From Alistipes sp. (GTDB lineage Bacteria > Bacteroidota > Bacteroidia > Bacteroidales > Rikenellaceae): 64,000 nt of DNA. A program made the position numbers and the translations under genes. Location of the stretch: the NCBI GenBank assembly GCA_021201825.1, contig JAJQED010000008.1:123411-187410 (forward strand), in the 5' to 3' direction. Numbering within the stretch: the stretch's first letter is position 1; each line of letters opens with the position of its first letter. The notes under the pieces were generated by a model. That model saw only the letters and a program-made list of their open reading frames with translations. It was not told where the DNA came from and did not search any database. Below are positions 36,309 to 44,926 of this stretch, piece by piece.

Positions 36309-37790
36309 ATGAGAAAGTTATTTATATTGATAGCCTCCTGCGCGGTGCTGCTGGCATGCAGCGACGACGACGACAACGGGAACCCGCAGGGGCAGGGAGG
36401 AAGCATCTCACTGAGTTCCGAGGCGGTACTGTTCGATACGGACGGGGACGTGGTATCGGGCTCGGCGAGCGTCACCGTGACCTCGGACGACACATGGAGC
36501 ATCGTGGGCAAGCAGGACTGGTTCACCGTATCGTCAACCTCGGGCAGCAGCGGTTCCGCCGTTACCATCACCCCGCAGGTGAACACCACGGGGGAAGACC
36601 GCGAGCAGACCCTGATCTTCGTATCCGGGAGTGCCACGGCCGAACTGAGCATCCGACAGGCGGCGACCCTGTTCGACATCAACACGCGTACCTGGAACAT
36701 ACCGTACGAGGCCCGCAGTATCTGGGCAGTCGTTACTACGGACCAGGACGTGACGGACTATACCGTGAACGTTTCGTGGATCACGCCCGAGAACGTGACC
36801 AAAGATTCGCCGTGGGTAATTTTCGCGGTGGACCAGAACAACTCGGACGAAACCCGCACCGGCACTATAATATTCGCCGGCGGCACCCCGTATGAGAACA
36901 CCATCACCGTGACCCAGGCCGGCATTCCCGACTTGAACTACTCCGATATCACTTCTTACGATACCGGGCTCGAGGCGGACAGATTCACCGTTACGTTCAC
37001 CACCAACGTGGAAGAGTATGCATACTCGAGCGATACGTGGATAACGTTCGAAGAGGTATCCTCCACTACGACCGACGGGGTGTACTATGAGAAGACCTAC
37101 CGGGTGGACCTCTCCGAATGCGAGGCCTACCGCGACGGTTCGTTCAGCATTACCGACGGGGTCAATACCGCAACGGTAGCGATCACACAGTCAGACCCGA
37201 ATCCGGAGTTGTTCGACATCCCCGACGCCACGTTCCTTAGTAACCTGCTTAGCTGGGGCTACATCCGTTCGAACGGCAGCGGGCAGTATTTCGTAACGCA
37301 GGCCGGCTTGGAAGTCACCTCGTTGAGTTTCGCCAGCTATTCGACCATCGAAGACCTCGAGGGGATAGAATACCTGCCGGAACTTACTTCCATTTCCCAC
37401 AGATACGGTTTCCTCAAGAAGATAGATGTGAGTAAGAATCCGAAAATGGCAAGTCTCGATTTGTACTGCAATCCGCTGGAAGAAGTCAATCTCGGAGATA
37501 TGGACATACAATCCCTGTCATTGGAAATTCTTTCTTCATACGCCTCCATGGGCCGGGTTTATTCGACGGACCTGAAAGTAATAAGCAGCAATTTGGAGAC
37601 CCTAAGCATATACAGCACCTCCACTGCCTATGACAGGCTCGAGACGCTCGATGTGACGGAGTGTCCTGCACTTGTCAATCTTGATGCACGCAGGCCTGCT
37701 GACCGGTTACATACGATCTACATAAACTACGGACAGGTATTCGAAGAGTTAGAGAAAAACGCCAACACGGAATTCGTGATAGTGAATTGA
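36309..37790 (+). CDS. BACON-domain lipoprotein with leucine-rich-repeat-like C-terminus
   Basis: A 493-residue lipoprotein (lipobox LLAC, Cys17, followed by a long Asp run). Two to three BACON domains (about 30-295): the pattern WFTVSSTSGSSGSAVTITPQ, then SPWVIFAVDQNNSDETRTGTI and TVTQAG. BACON domains anchor or bind mucin-type glycans. The last ~190 residues have an LRR-like rhythm (LTSISHRYGFLKKIDVSKNP, MASLDLYCNPLEEVNLGDMD) and clearly more A/T-ending codons, as if this part were recently exchanged. Last gene of locus 2, closed by a strong terminator. Confidence 0.8.
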   Translation: MRKLFILIASCAVLLACSDDDDNGNPQGQGGSISLSSEAVLFDTDGDVVSGSASVTVTSDDTWSIVGKQDWFTVSSTSGSSGSAVTITPQVNTTGEDREQTLIFVSGSATAELSIRQAATLFDINTRTWNIPYEARSIWAVVTTDQDVTDYTVNVSWITPENVTKDSPWVIFAVDQNNSDETRTGTIIFAGGTPYENTITVTQAGIPDLNYSDITSYDTGLEADRFTVTFTTNVEEYAYSSDTWITFEEVSSTTTDGVYYEKTYRVDLSECEAYRDGSFSITDGVNTATVAITQSDPNPELFDIPDATFLSNLLSWGYIRSNGSGQYFVTQAGLEVTSLSFASYSTIEDLEGIEYLPELTSISHRYGFLKKIDVSKNPKMASLDLYCNPLEEVNLGDMDIQSLSLEILSSYASMGRVYSTDLKVISSNLETLSIYSTSTAYDRLETLDVTECPALVNLDARRPADRLHTIYINYGQVFEELEKNANTEFVIVN

Positions 37791-37828
37791 TTCAGGGTTT
37801 TTATTAGGTTAGGAATGGGTTTTACCCC

Positions 37829-37859
37829 GGCCCCGCAATGTATTGCGGGGCCTTTTTTT
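37829..37859 (+). terminator. Rho-independent terminator of locus 2
   Basis: A perfect 11-bp stem (GGCCCCGCAAT at 37829-37839 with ATTGCGGGGCC at 37842-37852) followed by seven T. Confidence 0.92.
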
Positions 37860-37958
37860 ATCGGTCCGGACGGCTCCCGGGAGTATAAAAACGGGCAAAA
37901 GTTGATATTCAGGATTTTTTTTTCAAATTTGTATTAAATCTTTGCGAAATTCCCCGGA

Positions 37959-39572
37959 ATGAAAAAAACCCTGCTGACCTTACTGCTTCTCTCTGCCATA
38001 CCCTGCCTGCATGCCATCCACAGGGTGGATTCGCTGCTCAAAGTCCTGGATGCCACCATTGCCGAACGACAGGTTTACGCCGACCGTAAAGAGGCCCGTA
38101 TCAACGACTTGATACTGGAAAAGGCCAAACTGCGGTCCCTGGAGGAAATGTACCGGATAAACCAGCAGATAATAGGGGAGTTCGAATCCTTTACGTGCGA
38201 TCTGGCCGAGGAGTATATCCGGGAGAATATCGAGATAGCCCGGGAGCTGGGCAACCGGGAATACCTCACGGAGAGCAGCCTGCGGCTCGGGTTCGTCTAT
38301 TCCCTATCGGGGCTGTTCGTGCAGGCCAACGGTATTTTCGAAGCGGTGGATTACGACAGCCTGCCCACGCACCTCAAACTGGCCTACTGCTGGAACAATA
38401 TCCGCTATTACGAAAACCTGCAGCGATATACGGACGACCCGAAATTTTCCGACGGCTATACGGCCCAGGTATGCTGGCTTCGCGAAGCGCTTTTGGGCCT
38501 GCTTAACCCGGCCTCGGACGAGTACCGCAAAGAGATGGCGTTCAAATACCAGTCGGAGGGAGAGTATGGCCAGGCTATTGGGATACTCAGTGAGATATTC
38601 GACAAACAACAGTCCGAGACCCACAGCTTCGCCATGTCGGCGATGAGCCTTGCCAAGGTCTACCGGCTGGCCGGGGACCGCCGGCAGGAGAACTACTACC
38701 TGCTGCTTGCCGCCATCACCGACACCAAACTGGCCGTCAAGGAGAACGAGGCGCTGCTGGTGCTGGCCATGAACCTGTTCGAGGAGGGGGATATAAAACG
38801 GTCCTACAACTATATCAGCGCCGCACTGAGCGACGCCAATTTTTACAATTCCCGGTTCCGCAACACGGTCATAGCCCGCGTACAGCCGGTGATCGAGAGC
38901 AACTACCTCTACCGTATCGAGAACCAGCGGCGCAACCTGCGGCTGTATGCCACCCTTATAAGCATATTCCTGGTGGGACTTATAATAATGTCCTATATAA
39001 ACTTCCGGCAGATAAAGATCGTGACAAAAGCCCGGCGGCACCTGCGCGCGATGAACGACAAGCTGGTTGCGATGAACCGCAAACTGGACGAGTCGAACCT
39101 TATAAAGGAGAAGTATATCGGCTATTTTATGAACCAGTGTGCGGTCTATATCAACAAGCTGGACACCTACCGCAAAGAGGTGAACCATAAGATCAAGAAC
39201 GGGCAGGTGGACCGCATTTACAAATCTTCGGCGATCGAACTGGAGAAAGAAGTCGAGGAGCTTTACGCCAATTTCGACGAGGCGTTCCTCAAGCTCTATC
39301 CCGACTTTGTGGACCAGTTCAACTCCCTGCTCAAACCGGGCGAGAGGTATACCATAGATAAACAGCGGCTCAACCCGGAGGTGAGGATCTATGCCCTTAT
39401 CCGCTTGGGTATAACGGACGTGAGCCAGATCGCGGTATTCCTTCGCTACTCCGTACAGACCATCTACAACTACAAGAGTAAAGTCAAGGCCAAGGCCCTC
39501 GGCGGGGGAGGCTCGCTGGAGGACGAGGTGAAAAAACTGGGCTCGCTCACTTTCACTCCCGAGTCAGAATAA
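37959..39572 (+). CDS. SusR-like membrane-spanning regulator (TPR, TM, DUF6377-type HTH)
   Basis: A 537-residue paralogue of the protein at 20154, with the same order: signal peptide (ending LHA), periplasmic helical TPR-like domain, one membrane helix (about 327-348, LYATLISIFLVGLIIMSYI), coiled coil (NDKLVAMNRKLDESNLIKEK) and C-terminal helix-turn-helix (IYALIRLGITDVSQIAVFLR, then SVQTIYNYKSK). It lies between locus 2, which has its own sigma/anti-sigma control, and the glycosidase block at 39755-51473, so it more likely controls the latter. Strong terminator upstream, own promoter expected, but no clean TAnnTTTG box. Confidence 0.8.
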   Translation: MKKTLLTLLLLSAIPCLHAIHRVDSLLKVLDATIAERQVYADRKEARINDLILEKAKLRSLEEMYRINQQIIGEFESFTCDLAEEYIRENIEIARELGNREYLTESSLRLGFVYSLSGLFVQANGIFEAVDYDSLPTHLKLAYCWNNIRYYENLQRYTDDPKFSDGYTAQVCWLREALLGLLNPASDEYRKEMAFKYQSEGEYGQAIGILSEIFDKQQSETHSFAMSAMSLAKVYRLAGDRRQENYYLLLAAITDTKLAVKENEALLVLAMNLFEEGDIKRSYNYISAALSDANFYNSRFRNTVIARVQPVIESNYLYRIENQRRNLRLYATLISIFLVGLIIMSYINFRQIKIVTKARRHLRAMNDKLVAMNRKLDESNLIKEKYIGYFMNQCAVYINKLDTYRKEVNHKIKNGQVDRIYKSSAIELEKEVEELYANFDEAFLKLYPDFVDQFNSLLKPGERYTIDKQRLNPEVRIYALIRLGITDVSQIAVFLRYSVQTIYNYKSKVKAKALGGGGSLEDEVKKLGSLTFTPESE

Positions 39573-39754
39573 TTTACCAAAACGGGACAGCGGTGTCAGA
39601 CTAAAATCCTGGCTGCCAACCATTTCGATATCCGGAGGGTTTACTCTTTTTTTACTTTGCATTTACCCCCCACCCGGAAACGGCATTTATGTTTTTTATT
39701 TGCATTAGCGGAAGTGACCGTTCCGCTTACGAAAAAACCTGAACTGCCGACAAA

Positions 39755-40474
39755 ATGAACGACCGTTTCCACAGCCGCTCACTCCCAACGACGATCCGTT
39801 ATGCTGCAATTTGCGGGATAGCGATGCTTGCTCTGCTCGTTGTGCCCTGCGCCTCGCAGGCCCAGCGGGCCTATTTCGTCGACGGGTACCACGGCGGCAT
39901 CTACGGCCATTACCCGGTGGAGTGGAAAACGCAGTTCATGGTGGACAAGCTGGCCGAGCATCCCGAATGGAGGATATGCCTGGAGATCGAGCCGGAAACG
40001 TGGGACACCGTAAAGCTGCGCACTCCCGCCGCCTATGATAATTTCAGGAAGATAGCCACCGACAAACGTGTTGAATTCACAAACCCGGCATACGCACAAC
40101 CCTATTGTTACAATATTTCCGGGGAGAGTATCATCCGCCAGTTCCAGTACGGCATTCGGAGTATCCGCAGGCACTTCCCCGGGGTCGACTTCACCACCTA
40201 TTCGGTCGAGGAGCCGTGCTTCACCAGCAGCCTGCCGCAGATACTCTCGCAGTTCGGCTTCAAATACGCCGTGCTGAAATGCCCTAACACCTGCTGGGGC
40301 GGCTATACGGCGCCCTACGGGGGTGAGCTGGTCAACTGGATCGGCCCTGACGGGACATCGATACTCACCGTCCCGCGTTACGCCTGCGAGGAGCTGGAAG
40401 AGAACTCCGTTTGGCAGACCACGGCGTGGGGCAATTCTTCGGAGTATCTCGACGCTTGCTTCGCAGCCGGGATA
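39755..40474 (+). pseudogene. Truncated GH38-like glycoside hydrolase (5' part only)
   Basis: About 240 residues of an exported protein (signal peptide ending SQAQ) resembling the N-terminal catalytic domain of GH38 alpha-mannosidases: a DGYHGGIYGHYP metal-site-like start, LEIEPETW, then SVEEPCFTSSLPQILSQFG. Homologues run on for several hundred residues. Here the match stops after DACFAAGI, and the remaining reading frame is only the antisense of the next, opposed gene fragment. The C-terminal half is therefore gone, and the protein should be inactive. The GH38 assignment is moderate; the truncation is clear from the junction. Confidence 0.65.
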
Positions 40475-40485
40475 ACCCGTCGAAG

Positions 40486-40602
40486 GTTGTGCCGTCGGAC
40501 CAGCGCTTCGCGGTCTATGGCGCCCTGCCCCTGAGCGGAAGACACGGGGGCCCAGGTACAGCCGGCCAGGGCGGCTGTAAAAAGTAGTATACTTATATTC
40601 AT
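40486..40602 (-). pseudogene. 5' fragment of a glycoside-hydrolase-type lipoprotein
   Basis: Thirty-nine codons: a lipoprotein signal peptide (MNISILLFTAALAGC) followed by AIDREALVRRHN. This is the usual start of a group of large Bacteroidales glycan-degrading enzymes, in which the Arg-x-Ala-Leu-Val-x-Arg-x-Asn motif opens the first domain. After the Asn codon the frame continues only as antisense of the truncated GH38-like gene. It begins 16 bases after the stop of the GH127 gene on the same strand, so it was the next gene of that operon. Enzyme family cannot be told from so short a piece. Confidence 0.55.
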
Positions 40603-40618
40603 TTGTTGTTTAGATGGG

Positions 40619-42649
40619 TTATCTGACCAGTGGGAACTCCACGATACGCAGCGTTGTACACCCGTACGGGATCAGCTCTATCTCCTCCACGGGGGTGTCC
40701 ACCCGGCTGACGGAATAGGGAAGCGGCCCGGCCGACTCGTTATAAAGCTGCCAGTGCGGGATTTCCTTTGCCCTGGCTTTTATCGTTATGGGGGCGTTCT
40801 CCGGGTTCCACGGGTAGGGCGAGGACTGTTTGGCGGCATCTATCTCCACCGTGAAATGCTCGGCCGCCCTGCGCGTATCGAACTCCACCAGGCCGTAGTT
40901 CCATTTGTCGGGCGAGGTTACCTCGTAATACTCCTCCCCGTAATGGTGCGCTTCGTCCCCGGTGAACGTCTTTTTGTGCCACTGCTCTTTCATCTTGAGG
41001 GCGTATACAAGCGGGCCGCGCTCGACGGCAACCGAATTTTCGTACCACCGGCTGACGCGAACCTCCATCGGCAGTTTCAGCACCAGTTCGTCCCCGTCGT
41101 TCCACGTACGCTCCACAACCGCTATCGTGCCGCCTTCGGGGTTCTGGACCACCTGGCCGTTCACGGCAATCTCGGCACCGTGGCACCATCCCGGAATACG
41201 CAGGTGGAACGGGAAAGCCTCGGATTTCCGGCGGCTCCCGGTAGACACGGTGAATTTCACCACATCGTCCATCGGGTAGAGGGTCTGCTCCGTGATGGTC
41301 ACTTCGGTTCCGCCGCCCACCGTGAGGGTTACACTCGACGGGGAGTAGACCATTGCGGCCACCCCGTTGCCGGGAGCGGCGTACCACAGGTTCTGCGTGA
41401 ATTTGGGCCACCCCTGGTGCATATTCGAGTAGCAGCACGGATAACCGGACAGGGTGCCGAACACCACATCGGTACCGCCGTGGTTGGAATCCTCGTAGAA
41501 GTTATGGACATGGCGCGTGGCCATCACCTGGTTGGCTTGCTGGAAGTATTGCTTGTGCATGAAATCGTCCGTGACCTGGGTAGGAAGGGCGTTGAATGCC
41601 ACGCGCTCCAGATGGTCGGCGAAAGAGACGTCGCCCGTGATCTCGGCCATCTTCTCCAGCGAGAACATCAGCTCCACGGCCGAACAGAGCTCCGAACCCT
41701 GCGTCGGGTTGTGGCCATGCAGGCCCTCGTCGCCGCCGTACATCCCCTGTGGCTGACCGTTGTATTTGCGTATATCGTTGAGCCCCTTGCGGACCGCATC
41801 GAGGTATTTCTGCTCGGGATGCTGCTGGTAATAGACCACTGGCAGTTTCAACCCCTGTGCGAGGTTCACGCAATGGATGCTGTTGAAGCGGGCCATGTCG
41901 TCTGTCTCGAGGAACATGCGGGTAAAGTCGTGCCCCTGTTCGTAGAGCAGGTCGGCCAGCTCGAGCAGGAAGCGCTCGCCGGTGATGTTATAGAGCCAGT
42001 AGACGGCCAACAGGTTGTCGCACACCCGGTAACGCGCCCAGAACGTCCAGTTCCCGAGCGGCTTTTCGGGCAGGGTGGCCAGCTGGTAGCGGAAATAACG
42101 GGTCATAAAATCCACCACCCGCTCGTCCGAAGTGGCCATATAATATTGCTGTAATATCTTGAGCACCACCATCCTGGGCCACCAGTCGGCCGAATTGTCC
42201 CGCTGCAGGCCGGCCTCGTGGGGATAGTCCTGCGCAGGGCCGAAGTAACCGTTCTCCTGCTGGCTCGCCAGGGCCCACTCCACCCACGGCTGTACCTTGG
42301 CTTTGAGCGCCTCGTCATCGAGGATATAGGCCAGCGGCAGAAGCCCGTCTATCCAATAGGGACCGCGTTCCCACTGGTCCCCGTCGCCGCCGAGCCAGCC
42401 GTTGCGGCTGCCCATAACTTCGGGGTAAAGTGTATCCATATGACCGGTCGCTCCTGAGACCTGCCTCTGAAGCATCTCGAGCAGCCACCCGTCCGCCCGG
42501 ATGGCACCCAACGGGAGCTCCATATATGCCTTTGGGGCGAGCGGCGCCCGGTTATTGGTATATCCGCCAGCCCGGGCGGCGAACGGCAGGGCCGCGAAAA
42601 GCGATACGGCAAGCAAGGTCAGTTTTCTTATCATGGCGGTAAGTTTCAT
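40619..42649 (-). CDS. GH127-family beta-L-arabinofuranosidase-like enzyme
   Basis: A 676-residue exported enzyme (signal peptide ending AARAGG). It shows the (alpha/alpha)6 barrel pattern of GH127 and related families: PLGAIRADGWLLEMLQRQV at the start, GSELCSAVELMFSLE carrying the likely catalytic Glu, and SGYPCCYSNMHQGWPKF carrying the likely nucleophilic Cys of the Zn-Cys site. C-terminal beta-sandwich with AVERGPLVYALK. Such enzymes release beta-linked L-arabinofuranose or related sugars from plant glycans. Alternative start Met at 42634. Promoter seen upstream; the following gene on the strand is broken. Confidence 0.82.
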   Translation of the reverse strand: MKLTAMIRKLTLLAVSLFAALPFAARAGGYTNNRAPLAPKAYMELPLGAIRADGWLLEMLQRQVSGATGHMDTLYPEVMGSRNGWLGGDGDQWERGPYWIDGLLPLAYILDDEALKAKVQPWVEWALASQQENGYFGPAQDYPHEAGLQRDNSADWWPRMVVLKILQQYYMATSDERVVDFMTRYFRYQLATLPEKPLGNWTFWARYRVCDNLLAVYWLYNITGERFLLELADLLYEQGHDFTRMFLETDDMARFNSIHCVNLAQGLKLPVVYYQQHPEQKYLDAVRKGLNDIRKYNGQPQGMYGGDEGLHGHNPTQGSELCSAVELMFSLEKMAEITGDVSFADHLERVAFNALPTQVTDDFMHKQYFQQANQVMATRHVHNFYEDSNHGGTDVVFGTLSGYPCCYSNMHQGWPKFTQNLWYAAPGNGVAAMVYSPSSVTLTVGGGTEVTITEQTLYPMDDVVKFTVSTGSRRKSEAFPFHLRIPGWCHGAEIAVNGQVVQNPEGGTIAVVERTWNDGDELVLKLPMEVRVSRWYENSVAVERGPLVYALKMKEQWHKKTFTGDEAHHYGEEYYEVTSPDKWNYGLVEFDTRRAAEHFTVEIDAAKQSSPYPWNPENAPITIKARAKEIPHWQLYNESAGPLPYSVSRVDTPVEEIELIPYGCTTLRIVEFPLVR

Positions 42650-42674
42650 AAAGCGTTTCGGGTATAGACAGGTA

Positions 42675-42705
42675 CAAAAATATCATTTCAGCCCGACCGT
42701 GCAAC
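42675..42705 (-). promoter_or_regulatory. Promoter of the GH127 gene
   Basis: On the minus strand the -7 box TATTTTTG (42682-42675) is preceded, 19 bases away, by GTTG (42705-42702), a one-mismatch -33 box. The start point would be about 20 bases before the first Met codon. Confidence 0.55.
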
Positions 42706-42889
42706 AATATTAATTGATTAAATATTATTGGAAATTGATCTTTATGGCATACCGCAGGCCGGGCGGTTTGTCAAAATGCGATGTTCAAACATCAAAACCC
42801 ATAGCCGGGTTTAGGCCCGTATGGCCCATTTTTGCGGACTGCCCGGGCGATACCGGAGCGAAAAGTTTACTAACGATTAAATCCTTACG

Positions 42890-44839
42890 ATGCGTAAAAT
42901 CATCCTTTTTCTGGCACTGCTGTTCTCGGCGGCCCGGTCCGCTGCCGGCACCTGCGAACTGCGCTCCCCCGACGGGCGGCTGACCGTGACGGTGGACCTC
43001 GCCGACCGGATCACCTATTCTGTATACGGGCTGGACACTCCCCTGATGCTCAACAACACGATAGCCCTGCACGTGAACGGCCGGATGCTCGGGGAGCATC
43101 CCCGGCTGATCGCCTCGCGCACCACGGCCGTCGACACCTGGTTCGAACCGGCGGTCGCTTATAAATTCGCCCGGATAAGGGACTGTTACAACGGCCTCGA
43201 GCTGGAATTCGAGGGCGGCTGGACCGTGGAATTCCGGGCCTATGACGACGGGATAGCCTACCGGTTCATCACCTCGTTCGCGGGAGAGGTCGAGGTGGAC
43301 CAAGAAGAGATGTCCATAAACTTCCCGGGGGACTATTCGGCCGTCGTACAGCTGACGGGCGGCTTCCGCACCGCCTATGAGGAGCCCTACGAAGTGGTCG
43401 CCACCAGCGGCTGGGGCCCGGAAGACCGCATGGCCGTACTTCCCGCGCTGTTCGACAGGGGCGACGGCTGGAAGATACTTGTAAGCGAATCGGCACTTAC
43501 CGACTACCCCTGCATGTTCCTGCGTGGGACCGGGTCCAACGGCATCAGGGCCGTCTTCCCCCGCCGGCCGCTCGAATTCCAGCAGCATGGTGACCGCTAT
43601 ATGCACCCGGTCCGGGAGGCGGACCATATCGCCCTCACGGGCGGCACGAGGGAGTTCCCGTGGCGGTATTTCGTTGTCACCGACCGGGACGACCGTTTGA
43701 TCGAAACCACCATGACCGCCCGCCTCGCCGAAAAACAGGCCATCGAAGACGCCTCATGGATAGAGCCGGGGCAGGTAAGCTGGGAGTTCTGGAGTTTCGC
43801 CACGGCCTACGGTCCGGACGTTGACTTCGTGGCCGGGTTCAACACCGAGACCTATAAATACTATATCGACTTTGCCGCCGCGTACGGCATCCCTTACATC
43901 ATAATGGACGAGGGCTGGGCGCTCACTACCGGCGACCCCTACACCCCCAACCCGAACGTAGACGTACACGGGATCATCCGGTACGGTCGCGAGCGGGGCG
44001 TCGGGGTGATCCTGTGGATGACCTGGCTTGCGGTGGAGCAGAACTTCGACCTGTTCGAACGGCTCTCCGCGTGGGGGGTCAAGGGGTTGAAGATAAACTT
44101 CATGGACCGGAGCGACCAGTGGATGGTGGACTATTACGAACGGGTTGCGGCCGAGGCGGCCCGGCACCGGATGGTGATCTCGTTCCACGGCTCTTTCAAA
44201 CCCTCCGGGCTGGAATACAAGTACCCCAACGTGCTGACCTACGAGGCGGTAAGGGGTATGGAGAACATGGGCGGCTGCACCCCGGCCAATTCCGTGTGGC
44301 TGCCGTTCATCCGCAACGCCGCAGGCCCGATGGACTACACCCCTGGGGCGATGATCAGCATGCAGCCCGAATCCTACTGCGGCCACCGGCCCAATGCGGC
44401 GGGCGTAGGGACCAGGGCCTACCAGATGGCCCTTTATGTGCTGTTCGAGAGCGGTCTGCAGATGGTCTCCGACACCCCGTCGCTCTACTACCGCGAGCCT
44501 GACTGCACCCAGTTCATCACTTCGGTGCCCGTGGAGTGGGACGAGACCCGTTCGCTCAACTCCGTGGCCGGTCAGTATGCCGTGGTAGCCAAGCGCAGCG
44601 GCGAGGTCTGGTACATAGGTGCGATCAACGGCGGCAATGACCGGGAGGGTGTGGAACTGGAAATACCGCTGGACTTCCTCGCCGACGGCAGGACGTACTG
44701 CATGACCAGCTTCGAAGACGGGGTCAATGCTTTCCGGCAGGCGATGGACTACCGCATGAAAGACTCCGCCGTACGGCGCGGCGATACAGTGACCTTCCGT
44801 ATGGCCCGCAACGGCGGCTGGGCCGCAGTGCTGCGATAA
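42890..44839 (+). CDS. GH97-family glycoside hydrolase
   Basis: A 649-residue exported enzyme (signal peptide 1-20) with GH97 architecture: N-terminal beta-super-sandwich (SPDGRLTVTVDL to about 285), central (beta/alpha)8 barrel (YIIMDEGWAL, VGVILWMTWLAVEQ, GLKINFMDRSDQ, YEAVRGMENMGG) and a C-terminal beta domain. Family members are inverting alpha-glucosidases or retaining alpha-galactosidases. In the retaining type the strand usually reads K-[IV]-D-F-M with that Asp as nucleophile; here it is Asn403, with Asp406 three residues on. This may mark a separate subgroup or lost activity. Divergent from the GH127 gene, followed by a strong terminator. Confidence 0.85.
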   Translation: MRKIILFLALLFSAARSAAGTCELRSPDGRLTVTVDLADRITYSVYGLDTPLMLNNTIALHVNGRMLGEHPRLIASRTTAVDTWFEPAVAYKFARIRDCYNGLELEFEGGWTVEFRAYDDGIAYRFITSFAGEVEVDQEEMSINFPGDYSAVVQLTGGFRTAYEEPYEVVATSGWGPEDRMAVLPALFDRGDGWKILVSESALTDYPCMFLRGTGSNGIRAVFPRRPLEFQQHGDRYMHPVREADHIALTGGTREFPWRYFVVTDRDDRLIETTMTARLAEKQAIEDASWIEPGQVSWEFWSFATAYGPDVDFVAGFNTETYKYYIDFAAAYGIPYIIMDEGWALTTGDPYTPNPNVDVHGIIRYGRERGVGVILWMTWLAVEQNFDLFERLSAWGVKGLKINFMDRSDQWMVDYYERVAAEAARHRMVISFHGSFKPSGLEYKYPNVLTYEAVRGMENMGGCTPANSVWLPFIRNAAGPMDYTPGAMISMQPESYCGHRPNAAGVGTRAYQMALYVLFESGLQMVSDTPSLYYREPDCTQFITSVPVEWDETRSLNSVAGQYAVVAKRSGEVWYIGAINGGNDREGVELEIPLDFLADGRTYCMTSFEDGVNAFRQAMDYRMKDSAVRRGDTVTFRMARNGGWAAVLR

Positions 44840-44862
44840 TGCATCACCGCATTGCACAAACC

Positions 44863-44903
44863 GAGGGGGCTGCACTTCACAGTGCAGCCCCCTCCCCCTT
44901 TTT
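44863..44903 (+). terminator. Rho-independent terminator of the GH97 gene
   Basis: A perfect 14-bp stem (GAGGGGGCTGCACT at 44863-44876 with AGTGCAGCCCCCTC at 44881-44894), loop TCAC, then CCCC and a T5 run. It lies between the convergent GH97 and GH106 genes. Confidence 0.88.
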
Positions 44904-44926
44904 GAAAAACTAACCTGTTGAGAAAA

